Assembly (NCBI RefSeq): GCF_003990725.2
Contig: NZ_CP030064.1
Span: 2,604,001 to 2,668,000, forward strand
Length of the DNA: 64,000 nt
DNA from: Halorubrum sp. PV6
GTDB taxonomy: Archaea; Halobacteriota; Halobacteria; Halobacteriales; Haloferacaceae
Direction of reading: 5' to 3'
The position numbers and the translations under genes were made by a program. The notes under the pieces were generated by a model. The model saw only the letters and a list, made by a program, of their open reading frames with translations, had not been told where the DNA came from and made no database searches. Below, piece after piece: positions 1 through 8,590 of the stretch (position 1 is the first letter of the stretch; every line of letters starts with the position of its first letter).

Positions 1-2
1 TG

Positions 3-566
3 CCGAACGCGTTCGCGACCGGCCGGAACAAGAAGAACGCGACCGTCGCCGTCACCACCGGTCTGCTTCGGGCGCTGGACGACGACGAGCTCGACGGCGT
101 GCTCGCCCACGAGCTCGCCCACGTCAAGAACCGCGACGTGATGGTGATGACCATCGCCTCGTTCCTCTCGACTATCGCCTTCTTCATCGTTCGGTGGGGC
201 TGGCTGTTCAGCGGCGACAACCGTCAGGGCGCGCCAGTCATCGTCGCGATCGTCGTGTCGATACTCGTCTGGATCGTCTCGTTCCTGCTGATCCGGGCGC
301 TCTCGCGGTACCGCGAGTACTCCGCCGACCGCGGGGCGGCGCTCATCACGGGGAAACCCGGCGCGCTCGCGTCCGCGCTCATGACGATCGACGGGCGGAT
401 GGATCGGGTCCCGAAAGAGGATCTGCGCGAGGAAGCCGAGATGAACGCGTTCTTCATCATCCCGGTCAAGGCGGGCTTCGTCGGGCGAATCGCCTCGACG
501 CACCCCTCGACGCAAAAGCGGATCGACCGGCTCCAAGAGCTCGAACGCGAGATGGAGACCGCCTAA
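3..566 (+). CDS. htpX: HtpX-like M48 family zinc metalloprotease, 5' end missing
   Basis: C-terminal 187 codons of a membrane zinc protease, open at the left window edge, so the true start is outside. The zinc-binding HELAH motif (HExxH) lies near residue 36 of the visible part. Two hydrophobic segments follow (about residues 42-62 and 76-98), then EYSADR, whose glutamate is the usual third zinc ligand of the M48 family. HtpX proteases act in the membrane, with the catalytic domain facing the cytoplasm, and degrade misfolded or damaged membrane proteins. The spacing from HELAH to EYSADR and the downstream Ser/Thr-rich tail (STHPSTQKRI) match the family. The next gene is on the opposite strand, so this reading frame ends its transcription unit. 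Confidence 0.88.
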   Translation, partial: PNAFATGRNKKNATVAVTTGLLRALDDDELDGVLAHELAHVKNRDVMVMTIASFLSTIAFFIVRWGWLFSGDNRQGAPVIVAIVVSILVWIVSFLLIRALSRYREYSADRGAALITGKPGALASALMTIDGRMDRVPKEDLREEAEMNAFFIIPVKAGFVGRIASTHPSTQKRIDRLQELEREMETA

Positions 567-587
567 AAACTCGTCCCGTCGACGCCG

Positions 588-974
588 CTATTCCGTCCGC
601 TCGGCGTCGTCAGCAACCAACTCTTCTGCGACCGTCTCGGGCCCCATCAGCGCCGGGTCGATAGCGAGGTCGGCGACGCCGGCGACGAACTCCGGCAGCG
701 ACCGGTCCGCGTACGTCACCGCGAGAACGTCCGGGTTCGCCTCCTTCGCGACCGGAATCCCGGTCGCCTCGTCGACGTCCGTGAGGACGAGGTACGTCGC
801 CTCGTCGATCCCCGACTCGGAGAGCGTGTCGGCGGTGACGAGCCCCTCGATTCGGCGTATCTCGACGCCGAGCGCGGCGAGTTCCTCGCCGAGGCCGTGT
901 TCGTCCGGTCCCGCGACGAGCGCGAGCCGCTCCTCAGTATGACCGCCGTCGGCGCGAGCAGAGCAGTCCGCCAT
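588..974 (-). CDS. Small TrkA-N-like protein (haloarchaeal DUF7126 type)
   Basis: 128-residue acidic protein, last gene of the pyrG-guaAB operon. Its ATG shares one base with the guaAB TGA, which suggests translational coupling. An in-frame extension upstream to 1217 exists but only overlaps guaAB in another frame, so I reject it. The pattern of an early VAGPDEHGLG stretch, GIDEATYLVLTDVDEATGIPVAKE and AIDPALMGPETVAEEL resembles the nucleotide-binding TrkA-N/RCK fold, where a mobile ligand-sensing domain pairs acidic residues with a late DPxxxxA helix. Small proteins like this next to guaA are sometimes labelled CTP synthetase, which I think is carry-over from the neighbouring pyrG. A role in sensing nucleotides is inference from context only. 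Confidence 0.75.
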   Translation of the reverse strand: MADCSARADGGHTEERLALVAGPDEHGLGEELAALGVEIRRIEGLVTADTLSESGIDEATYLVLTDVDEATGIPVAKEANPDVLAVTYADRSLPEFVAGVADLAIDPALMGPETVAEELVADDAERTE

Positions 975-1891
975 CACTCGTACTCGATCGTCGCGGGCGG
1001 TTTGTGAGTCACGTCGTAGACGACGCGGGCGACGTTCTCGTTCTCGCCGGTGATCCGGCTCTGGATGCGCTGGAGCGTGCTCCAGTCGAGCTCCTGCGCT
1101 CTGGCGGTCATCCCGTCCCGGCTCTCGACCGAGCGGACAGCGACGACCCAGCCGTGGACGCGGTTGTCGCCTTTGACCCCGGTCGCCTTTCCGAGAACCG
1201 CGGCGAACGCCTGCCACGGGTCGTACTCCTCCAGTTCCTCCTCGACGACGTGCGTCGCCTCGCGGGCGACATCGGCCTTCTCGGGGGTCACCTCGCCGAC
1301 GATGCGGACGGCGAGACCGGGACCGGGGAACGGCATCCGCTCGGAGATGATCTCCTCCAAGCCGAGCGCGCGAGCGACCTCGCGAACTTCGTCTTTATAT
1401 AGGTCGCGGACGGGTTCGACGATCCCCTCGAAGTCGACCACGTCGGGGAGTCCGCCGACGTTGTGATGTGATTTGATGTTCCCCTCGGACTCGATGCGGT
1501 CGGGGTAGATCGTCCCCTGCACGAGGAAGTCGGCGCCGACGTCGCGCGCGACCGTCTCGAACTCGTCGATGAACCCCTCGCCGATGACGTGGCGCTTCTC
1601 CTCGGGGTCGGTGACGCCCGCGAGCCGGTCGAAGAAACGGTTCTGTGCTTCGATGACTCGCAGCGACTCCATGAAGTCGAACGTGTCGCGGATCTCTTCG
1701 GTCTCCCCTTTCCGCATCAGTCCCGTGTCCACGTAGACCGGAGTGAGCTGGTCGCCGACCGCCTCGTACGCGAGCGTCGCCGCGACCGAGGAGTCGACCC
1801 CGCCGGATAAGGCGATGACGGCGTTCGCGTCGCCGATCGCCTCCTGTATCTCCGCTTTCGCCTCCGCGATGAATTCGTCCGTCTCGACCAT
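974..1891 (-). CDS. guaAB: GMP synthase, ATP-pyrophosphatase subunit B
   Basis: 305 residues, matching the archaeal split GMP synthase subunit that adenylates XMP and aminates it with ammonia from the separate glutaminase subunit GuaAA. The PP-loop SGGVDSS sits at residues 29-35. The C-terminal dimerisation domain ends in [12 protein letters not shown], the normal end of GuaA. No glutamine amidotransferase domain is fused to it, and no guaAA gene lies in the window. The ATG directly abuts the pyrG stop codon, so the two nucleotide-synthesis genes are almost certainly co-transcribed. It acts in the cytoplasm in the last step of GMP formation. Confidence 0.95.
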   Translation of the reverse strand: MVETDEFIAEAKAEIQEAIGDANAVIALSGGVDSSVAATLAYEAVGDQLTPVYVDTGLMRKGETEEIRDTFDFMESLRVIEAQNRFFDRLAGVTDPEEKRHVIGEGFIDEFETVARDVGADFLVQGTIYPDRIESEGNIKSHHNVGGLPDVVDFEGIVEPVRDLYKDEVREVARALGLEEIISERMPFPGPGLAVRIVGEVTPEKADVAREATHVVEEELEEYDPWQAFAAVLGKATGVKGDNRVHGWVVAVRSVESRDGMTARAQELDWSTLQRIQSRITGENENVARVVYDVTHKPPATIEYE

Positions 1892-3547
1892 CTATAGCCT
1901 CACATCTGCGTTCCGCTCGGTTGTGTCCGTCGATCCCAGCGCCGCCTCCACGAGGGCGACGAACGGCGGACTCGCGCGATCCGGCCGCGACCGGAACTCG
2001 GGGTGTGCCTGCGTCCCGAAGAAGAACGGGTGGCTCTCGCGTTCGAGGATCTCCATCCGGTTGTCGGCCTTCCCGGAGAAGGTCAGCCCGTCCGCCTCCA
2101 AGTCGTCGATGTACTCGGGGTTCACCTCGTAGCGGTGGCGGTGGCGCTCGGTGCAGGCGTCGGCGTCGTACACCCGCGCCGCGAGCGTGTCGGGTTTGAT
2201 GTCCGTCTCGTGGGCGCCGAGCCGCATCGTCCCGCCCATATCTTCCGTCTCGTACTGGTCGGGGAGCAGGTCGATGACCGGGTAGGGGGTGTCGGGGTCG
2301 ATCTCGGCGGAGTGGGCGCCCTCCAGTCCCAAGACGTTGCGCGCGTGTTCGACGACGGCCATCTGGAAGCCTAAGCAGAGCCCGAGGAAGGGCACGTCGT
2401 TCTCGCGGGCGTACCGGATCGCCTCGATCTTCCCGTCGGTGCCGCGGGAGCCGAACCCGCCGGGAACGACGACGGCGTCCGCGCCGGCGAGGCGCTCCTC
2501 GTGTTCGGCGCGGGTCTCGTCGGCGTCGACCCACAGCACGTTCACTTCGGTCTCGGTCTGGATCCCGGCGTGTTTCAGCGCCTCGTGGATGGACATGTAG
2601 GCGTCTTCGAGGGCGTACTTGCCCACGAGCGCCACGTCGATTTCGCGATCGCGGTCGCGGGTGACCAGTTCGCGCCACTCCGTCGAGCGCTCGGCCTTCG
2701 GGAGCGCCTCGTCGGCGAGCCCGAGCCGCTCCATCACGTACTCGTCGAGTCCTTCGTCTTCGACCATCAGCGGGACGTGGTAGATATCCTCCACGTCGGG
2801 GTTCGAGAAGACGGCGTCCGTGGGCACGTCACAGAACAGGGCAATCTTCTCTTTCGTCTCGGGGTCGAGCCGGTCTTCAGAGCGGCCGACTAAGATGTCC
2901 GGCTGGAGCCCGATCGACCGCAGCTCCTTCACCGAGTGCTGGGTGGGCTTCGTCTTCTGCTCGCCGTTCTTCGAGTAGGGGACCAGGGTGACGTGGGTAA
3001 AGAGGATATCCTCGTCGTCCTCCTCGTGGGCGAACTGGCGGAGCGCTTCGAGGAACGGCATCGACTCGATGTCGCCGACCGTCCCGCCGATTTCGATGAG
3101 ACAGACGTCGCTGCCCTCGGCGGCCTCCCGGATGCGCCGCTTGATGTCGTCGGTGATGTGCGGGATGATCTGGACGGTTTTCCCGAGGTAGTCGCCGGCG
3201 CGCTCGCGCTCGATGACGTGCTGGTAGGTCTTCCCCGTGGTGACGTTGTGGTCGAACGTCATGTCGGTGCCGAGGAAGCGCTCGTAGTTGCCCAAATCGA
3301 GGTCGACCTCGCCGCCGTCTTTGAGGACGTACACCTCGCCGTGTTCGTACGGGTTCATCGTCCCGGCGTCGACGTTGAGATAGGGGTCTACTTTTACGGC
3401 GGTGACGTCGAAGCCCGCGTTCGCGAGGAGGCGACCGGTGCTGGCGGCGGTGATACCCTTGCCCAGCCCGGACATCACCCCGCCCGTGACGAACACGAAC
3501 TTCCGACCCAGCGAGGGGTCGTACCCGGTGTCGGGATCCGTTGGCAT
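1892..3547 (-). CDS. pyrG: CTP synthase
   Basis: 551 residues, normal family length. The N-terminal amidoligase domain carries the P-loop [10 protein letters not shown] near residue 22 and the nucleotide-binding stretch around [13 protein letters not shown]. The C-terminal class I glutamine amidotransferase domain has the nucleophile in GLCLGFQM (near residue 392) and the His/Glu pair in AHPEF near the end. The enzyme converts UTP to CTP using ATP and glutamine. It heads an operon with guaAB and a small TrkA-N-like protein, so CTP and GMP synthesis are linked. The start ATG at 3547 is the first in frame and the following [23 protein letters not shown] is typical of haloarchaeal PyrG. Confidence 0.97.
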   Translation of the reverse strand: MPTDPDTGYDPSLGRKFVFVTGGVMSGLGKGITAASTGRLLANAGFDVTAVKVDPYLNVDAGTMNPYEHGEVYVLKDGGEVDLDLGNYERFLGTDMTFDHNVTTGKTYQHVIERERAGDYLGKTVQIIPHITDDIKRRIREAAEGSDVCLIEIGGTVGDIESMPFLEALRQFAHEEDDEDILFTHVTLVPYSKNGEQKTKPTQHSVKELRSIGLQPDILVGRSEDRLDPETKEKIALFCDVPTDAVFSNPDVEDIYHVPLMVEDEGLDEYVMERLGLADEALPKAERSTEWRELVTRDRDREIDVALVGKYALEDAYMSIHEALKHAGIQTETEVNVLWVDADETRAEHEERLAGADAVVVPGGFGSRGTDGKIEAIRYARENDVPFLGLCLGFQMAVVEHARNVLGLEGAHSAEIDPDTPYPVIDLLPDQYETEDMGGTMRLGAHETDIKPDTLAARVYDADACTERHRHRYEVNPEYIDDLEADGLTFSGKADNRMEILERESHPFFFGTQAHPEFRSRPDRASPPFVALVEAALGSTDTTERNADVRL

Positions 3548-3888
3548 ATCGACCGTCCGTCAGGGGCCTCCAAAACCGTTTCGGACCCGCCGTTTCAGTG
3601 GACGTTCGTGACGTTTTGACGGGGAACGGGGAGGTGGGATCGGTGGGCGGAGCATGAATGCAGTACCCGTGGTCCGTACCTGTTCGGCTGGACGATACCG
3701 CGTATCAATAGCCGCTGCTCGGGGGTTCGAGGAATTTTGCGAGGGAAGAGCGCTCCGAGAGCGTCTTCCGCATCACGGGGGTGGACCCCGGCGATGCGAG
3801 GGGAGGGATTTGAACCACGGTCGCGCCAGAGGCGCTCCCTGATTCGAATCCTCCTCTCGTGTGCATTCGCGCGTTGTGGACGCGCTCA
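3548..3888. other. Gene-poor stretch between pyrG and tRNA-Leu
   Basis: No protein gene is convincing here. Open frames on the plus strand contain the telltale string CEGRDLNPR, the classic false translation of a tRNA 3' end. The stretch holds an imperfect hairpin at about 3744-3769 (arms ggaaga and tcttcc with an inner gctc/gagc) and the partial tRNA repeat listed separately. It may be the scar of an element once inserted at the tRNA; that is inference. Confidence 0.5.
3794..3816 (-). repeat. Duplicated 3' end of tRNA-Leu (att-like direct repeat)
   Basis: Twenty-three bases identical to the 3' end of the intact tRNA gene (3888-3910), in the same orientation and offset by 94 bases. The match covers the acceptor stem 3' strand, the T-stem 3' strand and the T-loop, then breaks by a one-base deletion in the next few bases. 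Haloarchaeal integrases commonly recombine within tRNA 3' ends and leave such direct repeats. No integrase gene lies between the copies, so this would be a relic. Confidence 0.7.
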
Positions 3889-3972
3889 TGCGAGGGGAGG
3901 GATTTGAACCCACGGACCTCTACAGGAGCGGAGCTTGAATCCGCCGCCGTTTCCGGGCTTGGCTACCCTCGC
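3889..3972 (-). tRNA. tRNA-Leu (anticodon CAA)
   Basis: Eighty-four bases with a 7-bp acceptor stem (GCGAGGG with CCCTCGC), a G-rich D-arm, anticodon stem GCGGA/TCCGC enclosing the loop TTCAAGC, and so anticodon CAA at 3935-3937. A long variable arm with a small CCT/AGG hairpin identifies a class II (Leu/Ser) tRNA. The T-loop is TTCAAAT and the discriminator is A, both usual for archaeal tRNA-Leu. The T-stem contains one apparent U-U mismatch (second pair). CCA is not encoded. It reads leucine UUG codons. No intron is visible. Confidence 0.93.
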
Positions 3973-4002
3973 ACGCGGACAGGAGTTCGACACCCCGCGA
4001 CT

Positions 4003-5097
4003 TTACGTCGTCGATTCCGCACCGACCAACGTCGCCCGGAACCCCCCTGCGTCGGACTCGTCGACCACGAGTTCCCAGCCGTGAGCGGCCGCGACCCGGT
4101 CGACGATGGCGAGCCCGATCCCCGTTCCGCCGTCCTTCGAGACGCCGAACTCGGTGATTTCGTCCAGGTCGGCGGCGGCGATTCCCGGCCCGTCGTCGGC
4201 GACGTACAGTCCGCGGTCGTCGACGCCGACCCGGATCGTCGGCGCGTCGCCCGCGTGGTCGAACGCATTTTTCAGCAGATTTCCGACCGCCCGCCGGAGC
4301 AGGGCGCGGTCCGCGGTGACCGGTCCGGCGTCCTCGACGACGAGCGTCGCGTCCGCGGGCGGCGTCCCGGCGTCGCCCGACTCCCAACAGCTCGTCGCGA
4401 GCGCGGCGAGGTCGACCGGTTCGAGGGTGACGTCGATCGCAGAGGGGTCGCGGACCAGCACGAGCGCCTCGTCTATCAGCGCCTCCATGCGTTCGAGCGC
4501 CTCGTCCGCGGGGTCGAGTCGGTCCACGTCTCCGGTGTCGCGGGTCAGCTCCACGTACCCGCGGGCGACGGAGAGCGGGTTCTTCAGGTCGTGCGAGAGG
4601 AACGCGGCGAGGCGTTCCAGCCGCTCGTTGAGCCGCGACAGCTCGCGTTCGCGCTCGACGCGGTCCGTCACGTCGCGGATCACGCCGATGACGCCGCAGA
4701 TCTCGCCGGGTGCGGCGTCGTTCCCGTCGTCGGCTCCCTTCTCGTTGCCGTCTCTCACCCCGTCGGCGGTCAACGGCGTGAGCCGCGTCTCGCTCGTGAT
4801 CGTCGATCCGTCGGCGAGCCGCGTCGTCAACTGGACGCGCTCGTCGTCGGATTCGCCGGCGAGGACGCGCTCTGTGGCGGCGCGAAATCGGTCGCCCGCC
4901 GCCTCGTCCCAATGCCCCTCGGCGACGATCCGCTCCGGGTGTTTGCCGTGGAGGACCGCCTCGTCGAACCCCGTCACCTCCCGGAGCCGGTCGTTGACGA
5001 ACACGCGGTTCCGGTCCGTATCGAGGACGTACGCACCGTCGCCGAGGGCAGCGACGATCGACTCGGCGTATGTCGGGACGGCGTCGTCACGGGCCAT
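4003..5097 (-). CDS. PAS domain sensor histidine kinase
   Basis: 364 residues with no predicted membrane segment. An N-terminal PAS domain (about 8-130) is followed by a short coil with VTDRVERERELSRLNERLE, then the HisKA phosphoacceptor box in FLSHDLKNPLSVARGY, and an HATPase_c domain with N-box NLLKNAFDHAGD, G1 box DDGPGI and G2 box GGTGIGLAIV. It is a complete soluble kinase predicted to autophosphorylate on histidine. No response regulator is adjacent, which is common for haloarchaeal orphan kinases, so its target is unknown. The ATG at 5097 is the first in frame. The gene lies immediately downstream of the 11-bp tandem repeat. Confidence 0.92.
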   Translation of the reverse strand: MARDDAVPTYAESIVAALGDGAYVLDTDRNRVFVNDRLREVTGFDEAVLHGKHPERIVAEGHWDEAAGDRFRAATERVLAGESDDERVQLTTRLADGSTITSETRLTPLTADGVRDGNEKGADDGNDAAPGEICGVIGVIRDVTDRVERERELSRLNERLERLAAFLSHDLKNPLSVARGYVELTRDTGDVDRLDPADEALERMEALIDEALVLVRDPSAIDVTLEPVDLAALATSCWESGDAGTPPADATLVVEDAGPVTADRALLRRAVGNLLKNAFDHAGDAPTIRVGVDDRGLYVADDGPGIAAADLDEITEFGVSKDGGTGIGLAIVDRVAAAHGWELVVDESDAGGFRATLVGAESTT

Positions 5098-5167
5098 ACG
5101 TCACCTTCGACCCCTATCGCGACGTGTTTTGCGGGTCAGATCGGGATGGGGACGGACAGCCGGCGAC

Positions 5168-5211
5168 GATCCGCCGACGATCCGACGGCGATCCGACGGC
5201 GATTCGCTCCG
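5168..5211. repeat. 11-bp tandem repeat, four imperfect units
   Basis: Units gatccgccgac, gatccgacggc, gatccgacggc and gattcgctccg follow one another in the 117-base gap between the end of the EamA gene and the start of the PAS kinase. Two units are identical. An 11-base period is close to one helical turn, so direct binding sites on one DNA face are possible, but simple slippage is equally plausible. Confidence 0.6.
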
Positions 5212-5214
5212 ATC

Positions 5215-6132
5215 TTATAAAGCGATCATCGTCACGCCGACGACCGCGAGGAGGGCGGCGACGAGCCGGATCCGGAAGTAGCGCTCGCCGAGGATGATCC
5301 CGCCGAGGACGACGGCGACGATGGCCTGCGTGTTGATCACGGGCGAGGCGACGCTCGCCGGCAGCGCCGCGAACGCGACCGTCGTCAGGTACTCGCCGAG
5401 CGCGACCAACCCGCCCGCGGCGAGGAACTTCGGGAGGTCGCCGCGCGTCACGCTCGCCGGGTTCCGAACGGCGGCGGGCAGCAGGATGAGGCCGGCGCCC
5501 GCGAGCAGCAGGGGCACCCACAGGGTGCCGGGGATCGCGAGCTCCTGGAGCGCCACCCGCTTGCCGAGGTCGCCGACGGCGTAACAGGCCGCGCTCAACA
5601 GCGCGAGCTGGGCGGGCCGAGAGCGGACGGCGCCGTACAGCGGCGCGAGCAGGCTCCCCGGCTCGTAGTTCGCGACGTACACGGCGGCGGTGGCGACGAC
5701 GACGCCCGCGACCTGTATCGGCGCGAGCACCTCGCCGAGCAGCAGGACCTCGAGCGGGAGCACGAACATCGGGATCACCTTGTTGATCGGCGTCACGTAC
5801 GAGACGTCACCCCCCTCGATCGCTTTGAGGAACAGCACGAACGCGGCCGCGGTCGCCGACGCGGTCAGGGCGACGACGCCGACGGCGGCGGGGTCGACGG
5901 TCGCCACCGCTTGTAAGACTCCGGCGGCGACGCCGGCGAGTCCGGAACCGGACCCGGCGGGAGCGAAATCGATCGTCGCGGCGGTGACGGGGAGGAACCA
6001 CGCGAGCGCGGCGGCGTTGAGGAGCACCGTCAGCCCGGCCGGCGGGTAGCCGGAGAACGAGCGCTTCAGCACGAAGATGTAGGTCCCCCAGACGAGCGCA
6101 GCGCCGATCGCGGCAGGGAGGCCGGCGTCCAT
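5215..6132 (-). CDS. EamA (DMT superfamily) permease
   Basis: 305 residues, almost entirely hydrophobic, with about ten membrane helices in two halves, as expected for two EamA repeats of the drug/metabolite transporter superfamily. Recognisable family features are the N-terminal [19 protein letters not shown] and the C-terminal half with [25 protein letters not shown], where the conserved Glu of the last hairpin appears. These transporters export or take up amino acids, sugars or small metabolites; nothing here points to a substrate. It lies upstream of the PAS kinase on the same strand but with a repeat-filled gap, so co-transcription is uncertain. The ATG at 6132 gives a normal first helix. 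Confidence 0.9.
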   Translation of the reverse strand: MDAGLPAAIGAALVWGTYIFVLKRSFSGYPPAGLTVLLNAAALAWFLPVTAATIDFAPAGSGSGLAGVAAGVLQAVATVDPAAVGVVALTASATAAAFVLFLKAIEGGDVSYVTPINKVIPMFVLPLEVLLLGEVLAPIQVAGVVVATAAVYVANYEPGSLLAPLYGAVRSRPAQLALLSAACYAVGDLGKRVALQELAIPGTLWVPLLLAGAGLILLPAAVRNPASVTRGDLPKFLAAGGLVALGEYLTTVAFAALPASVASPVINTQAIVAVVLGGIILGERYFRIRLVAALLAVVGVTMIAL

Positions 6133-6195
6133 CGAGCGATTCGATGCCCGGCGGGGGAAAGAAGGGTTCGGTTCCGGCGACCGACGCGTCGGCGG

Positions 6196-6531
6196 TTACG
6201 CGGCTGCGGCGTCTGCGTCCGGCTCGTCGGCGTCGTCTGCGGCCGCCGCCTCGGCCGCCGCGTTCTCGCTGGCGACCTCCATCGCGTAGCCGGCGATCCC
6301 GGCCGCGGCCGCGCCGATTCCGAGCGCGCGAAGCTGTCGGCGGTACGCCGGTTTCGCTTCGAGCGCCTCCGCGTTCTCGAAGTTTTTGCTCAGCAGTTTC
6401 CGCGTGAGGCGCACGCTGAGCCCCGGCAGGAGCGCGGTGAGGAGCCCCTGTCCGATCGCGAGGAGCGCGCCGGCCTTGCGTTTCGACCCGTCGTCGACGT
6501 TGCGACAGGGCATCTCGTCGCTGTCGAACAT
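6196..6531 (-). CDS. Hypothetical protein with one membrane segment and Ala/Asp-rich tail
   Basis: 111 residues from ATG 6531. The reading frame stays open to 7428 on this strand, but that part lies opposite two plus-strand genes and has shadow-type composition, so I start at MFDSDEMP. Visible features are a Leu-rich amphipathic stretch ([19 protein letters not shown]), a predicted membrane helix near residues 70-88 ([16 protein letters not shown]), and a low-complexity acidic, alanine-rich tail. I do not recognise a family with an assigned function. It is convergent-free and stands alone between the EamA gene and a plus-strand gene. Confidence 0.65.
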   Translation of the reverse strand: MFDSDEMPCRNVDDGSKRKAGALLAIGQGLLTALLPGLSVRLTRKLLSKNFENAEALEAKPAYRRQLRALGIGAAAAGIAGYAMEVASENAAAEAAAADDADEPDADAAAA

Positions 6532-6669
6532 ACCGGTAATTCGCGCCCGAGACTCATGAACGCTGTGCGGATTCCATGCGCGTGCGATCGGCGAGGGGAG
6601 CGTCGGCGGGGACCGCCCGGTCGACGCCGGCACGAAAGTGTTAGCACCGTCGCCGACAGTTACTGGCGC

Positions 6670-7197
6670 ATGGACGATCACACCCGCGATCCCGGCGTCG
6701 CCCCGCCGCTCGGGAACCCGACCGGGTGGCACGCGGCCGACGACGCGTCGGCGCCAGACGACGCGCGGCTCGCCGGCGGGTACTGGGAACACGCCACGCT
6801 TCGGCGGGCGACGGAACACGGCGTTCGGCTGTTCAACGCCGGCGAGTACCACGAGTCGCACGACTGCTTCGAAGACGAGTGGTACAACTACGGCAGCGGC
6901 ACCCCGGAGAGCGCGTTCCTGCACGGGATGGTGCAGGTCGCGGCGGGCGCGTACAAACACGTCGACTTCGGGAACGACGACGGGATGCGGTCGCTCTTCG
7001 AGACCGCGCTGGCGTACCTCCGCGGGCTCCCCGACGACTTCTACGGGGTCGACCTCGAGGAGGTTCGCGAGACGCTCCGAGCCGCCTGCGATGGCCCGGC
7101 CGCGATCGACGGGTGGAAGATTTCCATCGACGGCGCTCGCCCGGAGGCGTACCCGGCGGATTACGAGTACGCGGAGCGGATCGACGAAGGTCACTGA
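6670..7197 (+). CDS. DUF309 domain protein
   Basis: 175 residues from ATG 6670. An in-frame start at 6556 would add a basic, low-quality leader, so I reject it. The core [21 protein letters not shown] and [15 protein letters not shown] are the two signature helices of DUF309, an all-helical family containing conserved E, H and W residues around the HExxE-like stretch. The function of DUF309 is not established; a metal or small-ligand site has been considered because of the conserved His and Glu. The next gene starts 82 bases downstream on the same strand. Confidence 0.85.
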   Translation: MDDHTRDPGVAPPLGNPTGWHAADDASAPDDARLAGGYWEHATLRRATEHGVRLFNAGEYHESHDCFEDEWYNYGSGTPESAFLHGMVQVAAGAYKHVDFGNDDGMRSLFETALAYLRGLPDDFYGVDLEEVRETLRAACDGPAAIDGWKISIDGARPEAYPADYEYAERIDEGH

Positions 7198-7279
7198 CTC
7201 GCGGCGGCGGAGTCGAGTCCGGAGCGCGCCCGCGCCGGCGATCCGATCACGACTTATCAGCGCGGCCCCTGTCGGTCGT

Positions 7280-8083
7280 ATGGACGTATACGACCTGGGC
7301 AGCGGGGAGCCGGAGGTCGCGGTCGTCGGCGGGATCCACGGCGACGAGCCCTGCGGCGCGCGTGCGGTCCGACGCCTGCTCGATGCCGACCCCGACGTCG
7401 AGCGCCCGGTGCGGCTGATCGTGGCCAACGAGGCGGCGCTCGACGCCGGCGTTCGCTACCTCGACGCCGACCTCAACCGGGCGTTCCCCGGCGACCCGGA
7501 CGCGGCGGCCCACGAGGAGCGGCTCGCCGCCGACCTGCTCGACGCGCTCGCCGGCTGTTCGACGCTGGCGATTCACTCGACGCAGTCGTACGCCGAGCCG
7601 TTCGCCGTCGTCGATTCCATGGACGAGGTCGCCCGCGCGGTCGCCCCGCACCTCCCGGTCGACACCGTGATCCAGACCGACGCGTTCACCGAGGGCCGGC
7701 TCATCGAACACCCGCACACCCTCGAAGTGGAGGCCGGCCTGCAGGGCTCCGACGGCGCCGCTGACAACGCGTACTGGCTCTCGCGGGCGTTTCTGGCCGC
7801 GACCGGCGTCCTCCCGGCGCCGGGCGCGGAGGGCGTCGTCGACGCCGGGGGACGCGAGGCGGTCGAGGTGTTCCGGCTCCGCGACCGGATCCCCAAACCG
7901 GATGCGGAGGCGTACGAGGTGTTCGCCCGCAACTTCGAGCGCGTCGAGGCCGGCGAGGCCTTCGCCGCCGCCGGCGACGAACAGCTCCGCGCGGACGAGC
8001 CGTTCTACCCCGTCCTGCTCTCGCCGTACGGCTACCGCGACCAGTTCGGCTACGTCGCTGACCGGGTCGGCACCATCGAGTGA
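7280..8083 (+). CDS. M14-type succinylglutamate desuccinylase/aspartoacylase family protein
   Basis: 267 residues. GGIHGDEP near residue 17 supplies the first zinc His and Glu, LDADLNRAFPGD gives the substrate-binding Asn-Arg pair typical of the AstE/AspA branch of the M14 fold, and AIHSTQSYAEPF supplies the last zinc His. Catalytic Glu candidates are in HTLEVEAGLQG. Family members remove acyl groups from N-acylated amino acids. The start ATG at 7280 gives MDVYDLGSGEPEVAVVGG, a normal N-terminus. It may be co-transcribed with the DUF309 gene, but the 82-base gap leaves room for its own promoter. The exact substrate cannot be deduced. Confidence 0.85.
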   Translation: MDVYDLGSGEPEVAVVGGIHGDEPCGARAVRRLLDADPDVERPVRLIVANEAALDAGVRYLDADLNRAFPGDPDAAAHEERLAADLLDALAGCSTLAIHSTQSYAEPFAVVDSMDEVARAVAPHLPVDTVIQTDAFTEGRLIEHPHTLEVEAGLQGSDGAADNAYWLSRAFLAATGVLPAPGAEGVVDAGGREAVEVFRLRDRIPKPDAEAYEVFARNFERVEAGEAFAAAGDEQLRADEPFYPVLLSPYGYRDQFGYVADRVGTIE

Positions 8084-8098
8084 CGCCGGGCGAGCCGG

Positions 8099-8491
8099 CT
8101 ACTCGACGAGTTCGATGTCGTCGTCGCCGTTCGGCACCGCACAGATGAACGCGCCGGCCTCGTCGCCCTCGTTCCGGTACCAGTGTTCGACGCCGGCGGG
8201 GATGAGGAGCGCGTCGCCGGGCTCGACGACGTGTTCCGTCTCGCCGATGCCGACGACGTACTCGCCGGCGAGGACGTACTGCTCGTGTTCGACCGCGTTC
8301 GTGTGTCGCGGGACCTCGGCGCCGGCCGCGAGTTCGAAGCGGCGCATCGCGAAGTTCGGGGCGCCGTCGGACTCGTCGAGCAGGACGCCCTTCGTGAGCC
8401 CGGCAGCGGCCTCGACCGCCGCGTAGTCGACGTCGTCGCCGCGTCTCACGACGGGCGTCGGGGCCGCCGCGTCGTCGGTGGTGTCGCGCAT
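8099..8491 (-). CDS. Cupin domain protein
   Basis: 130 residues, a single cupin barrel. Motif 1 reads GAEVPRHTNAVEHEQYVLAG and motif 2 GDALLIPAGVEHWYRN, so the metal-binding His and Glu residues (two His and one Glu in motif 1, one His in motif 2) are present. Small cupins of this type bind a divalent metal and may act as dioxygenases, isomerases or ligand-sensing proteins; the sequence alone does not choose between them. It converges on the preceding plus-strand gene with a 15-base gap. The ATG at 8491 is the only reasonable start. Confidence 0.85.
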   Translation of the reverse strand: MRDTTDDAAAPTPVVRRGDDVDYAAVEAAAGLTKGVLLDESDGAPNFAMRRFELAAGAEVPRHTNAVEHEQYVLAGEYVVGIGETEHVVEPGDALLIPAGVEHWYRNEGDEAGAFICAVPNGDDDIELVE

Positions 8492-8590
8492 ACCGGCCGA
8501 TCGGCCGTCGGGGACTTATAAACGCCGGCGGCGAGTCGGCCCGTCGTCTCCCCCCGGATGTTTAACCGGCCACCCGTCTAACTCGCGGCT

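Noticed and set aside
975-1217. N-terminal extension of the small TrkA-N-like protein
   Set aside because: The extra residues are arginine-rich shadow of guaAB in another frame, and the ATG at 974 overlaps the guaAB stop as expected for coupling.
3859-5220. Long plus-strand frame (453 residues) across the tRNA and histidine kinase
   Set aside because: It starts with CEGRDLNPR, the well-known false translation of a tRNA, and then runs antisense to a clear PAS histidine kinase.
6532-7428. 410-residue minus-strand frame extending the small hypothetical at 6196
   Set aside because: The extension lies opposite the DUF309 and M14-type genes and has the Arg/Pro-rich look of antisense shadow.
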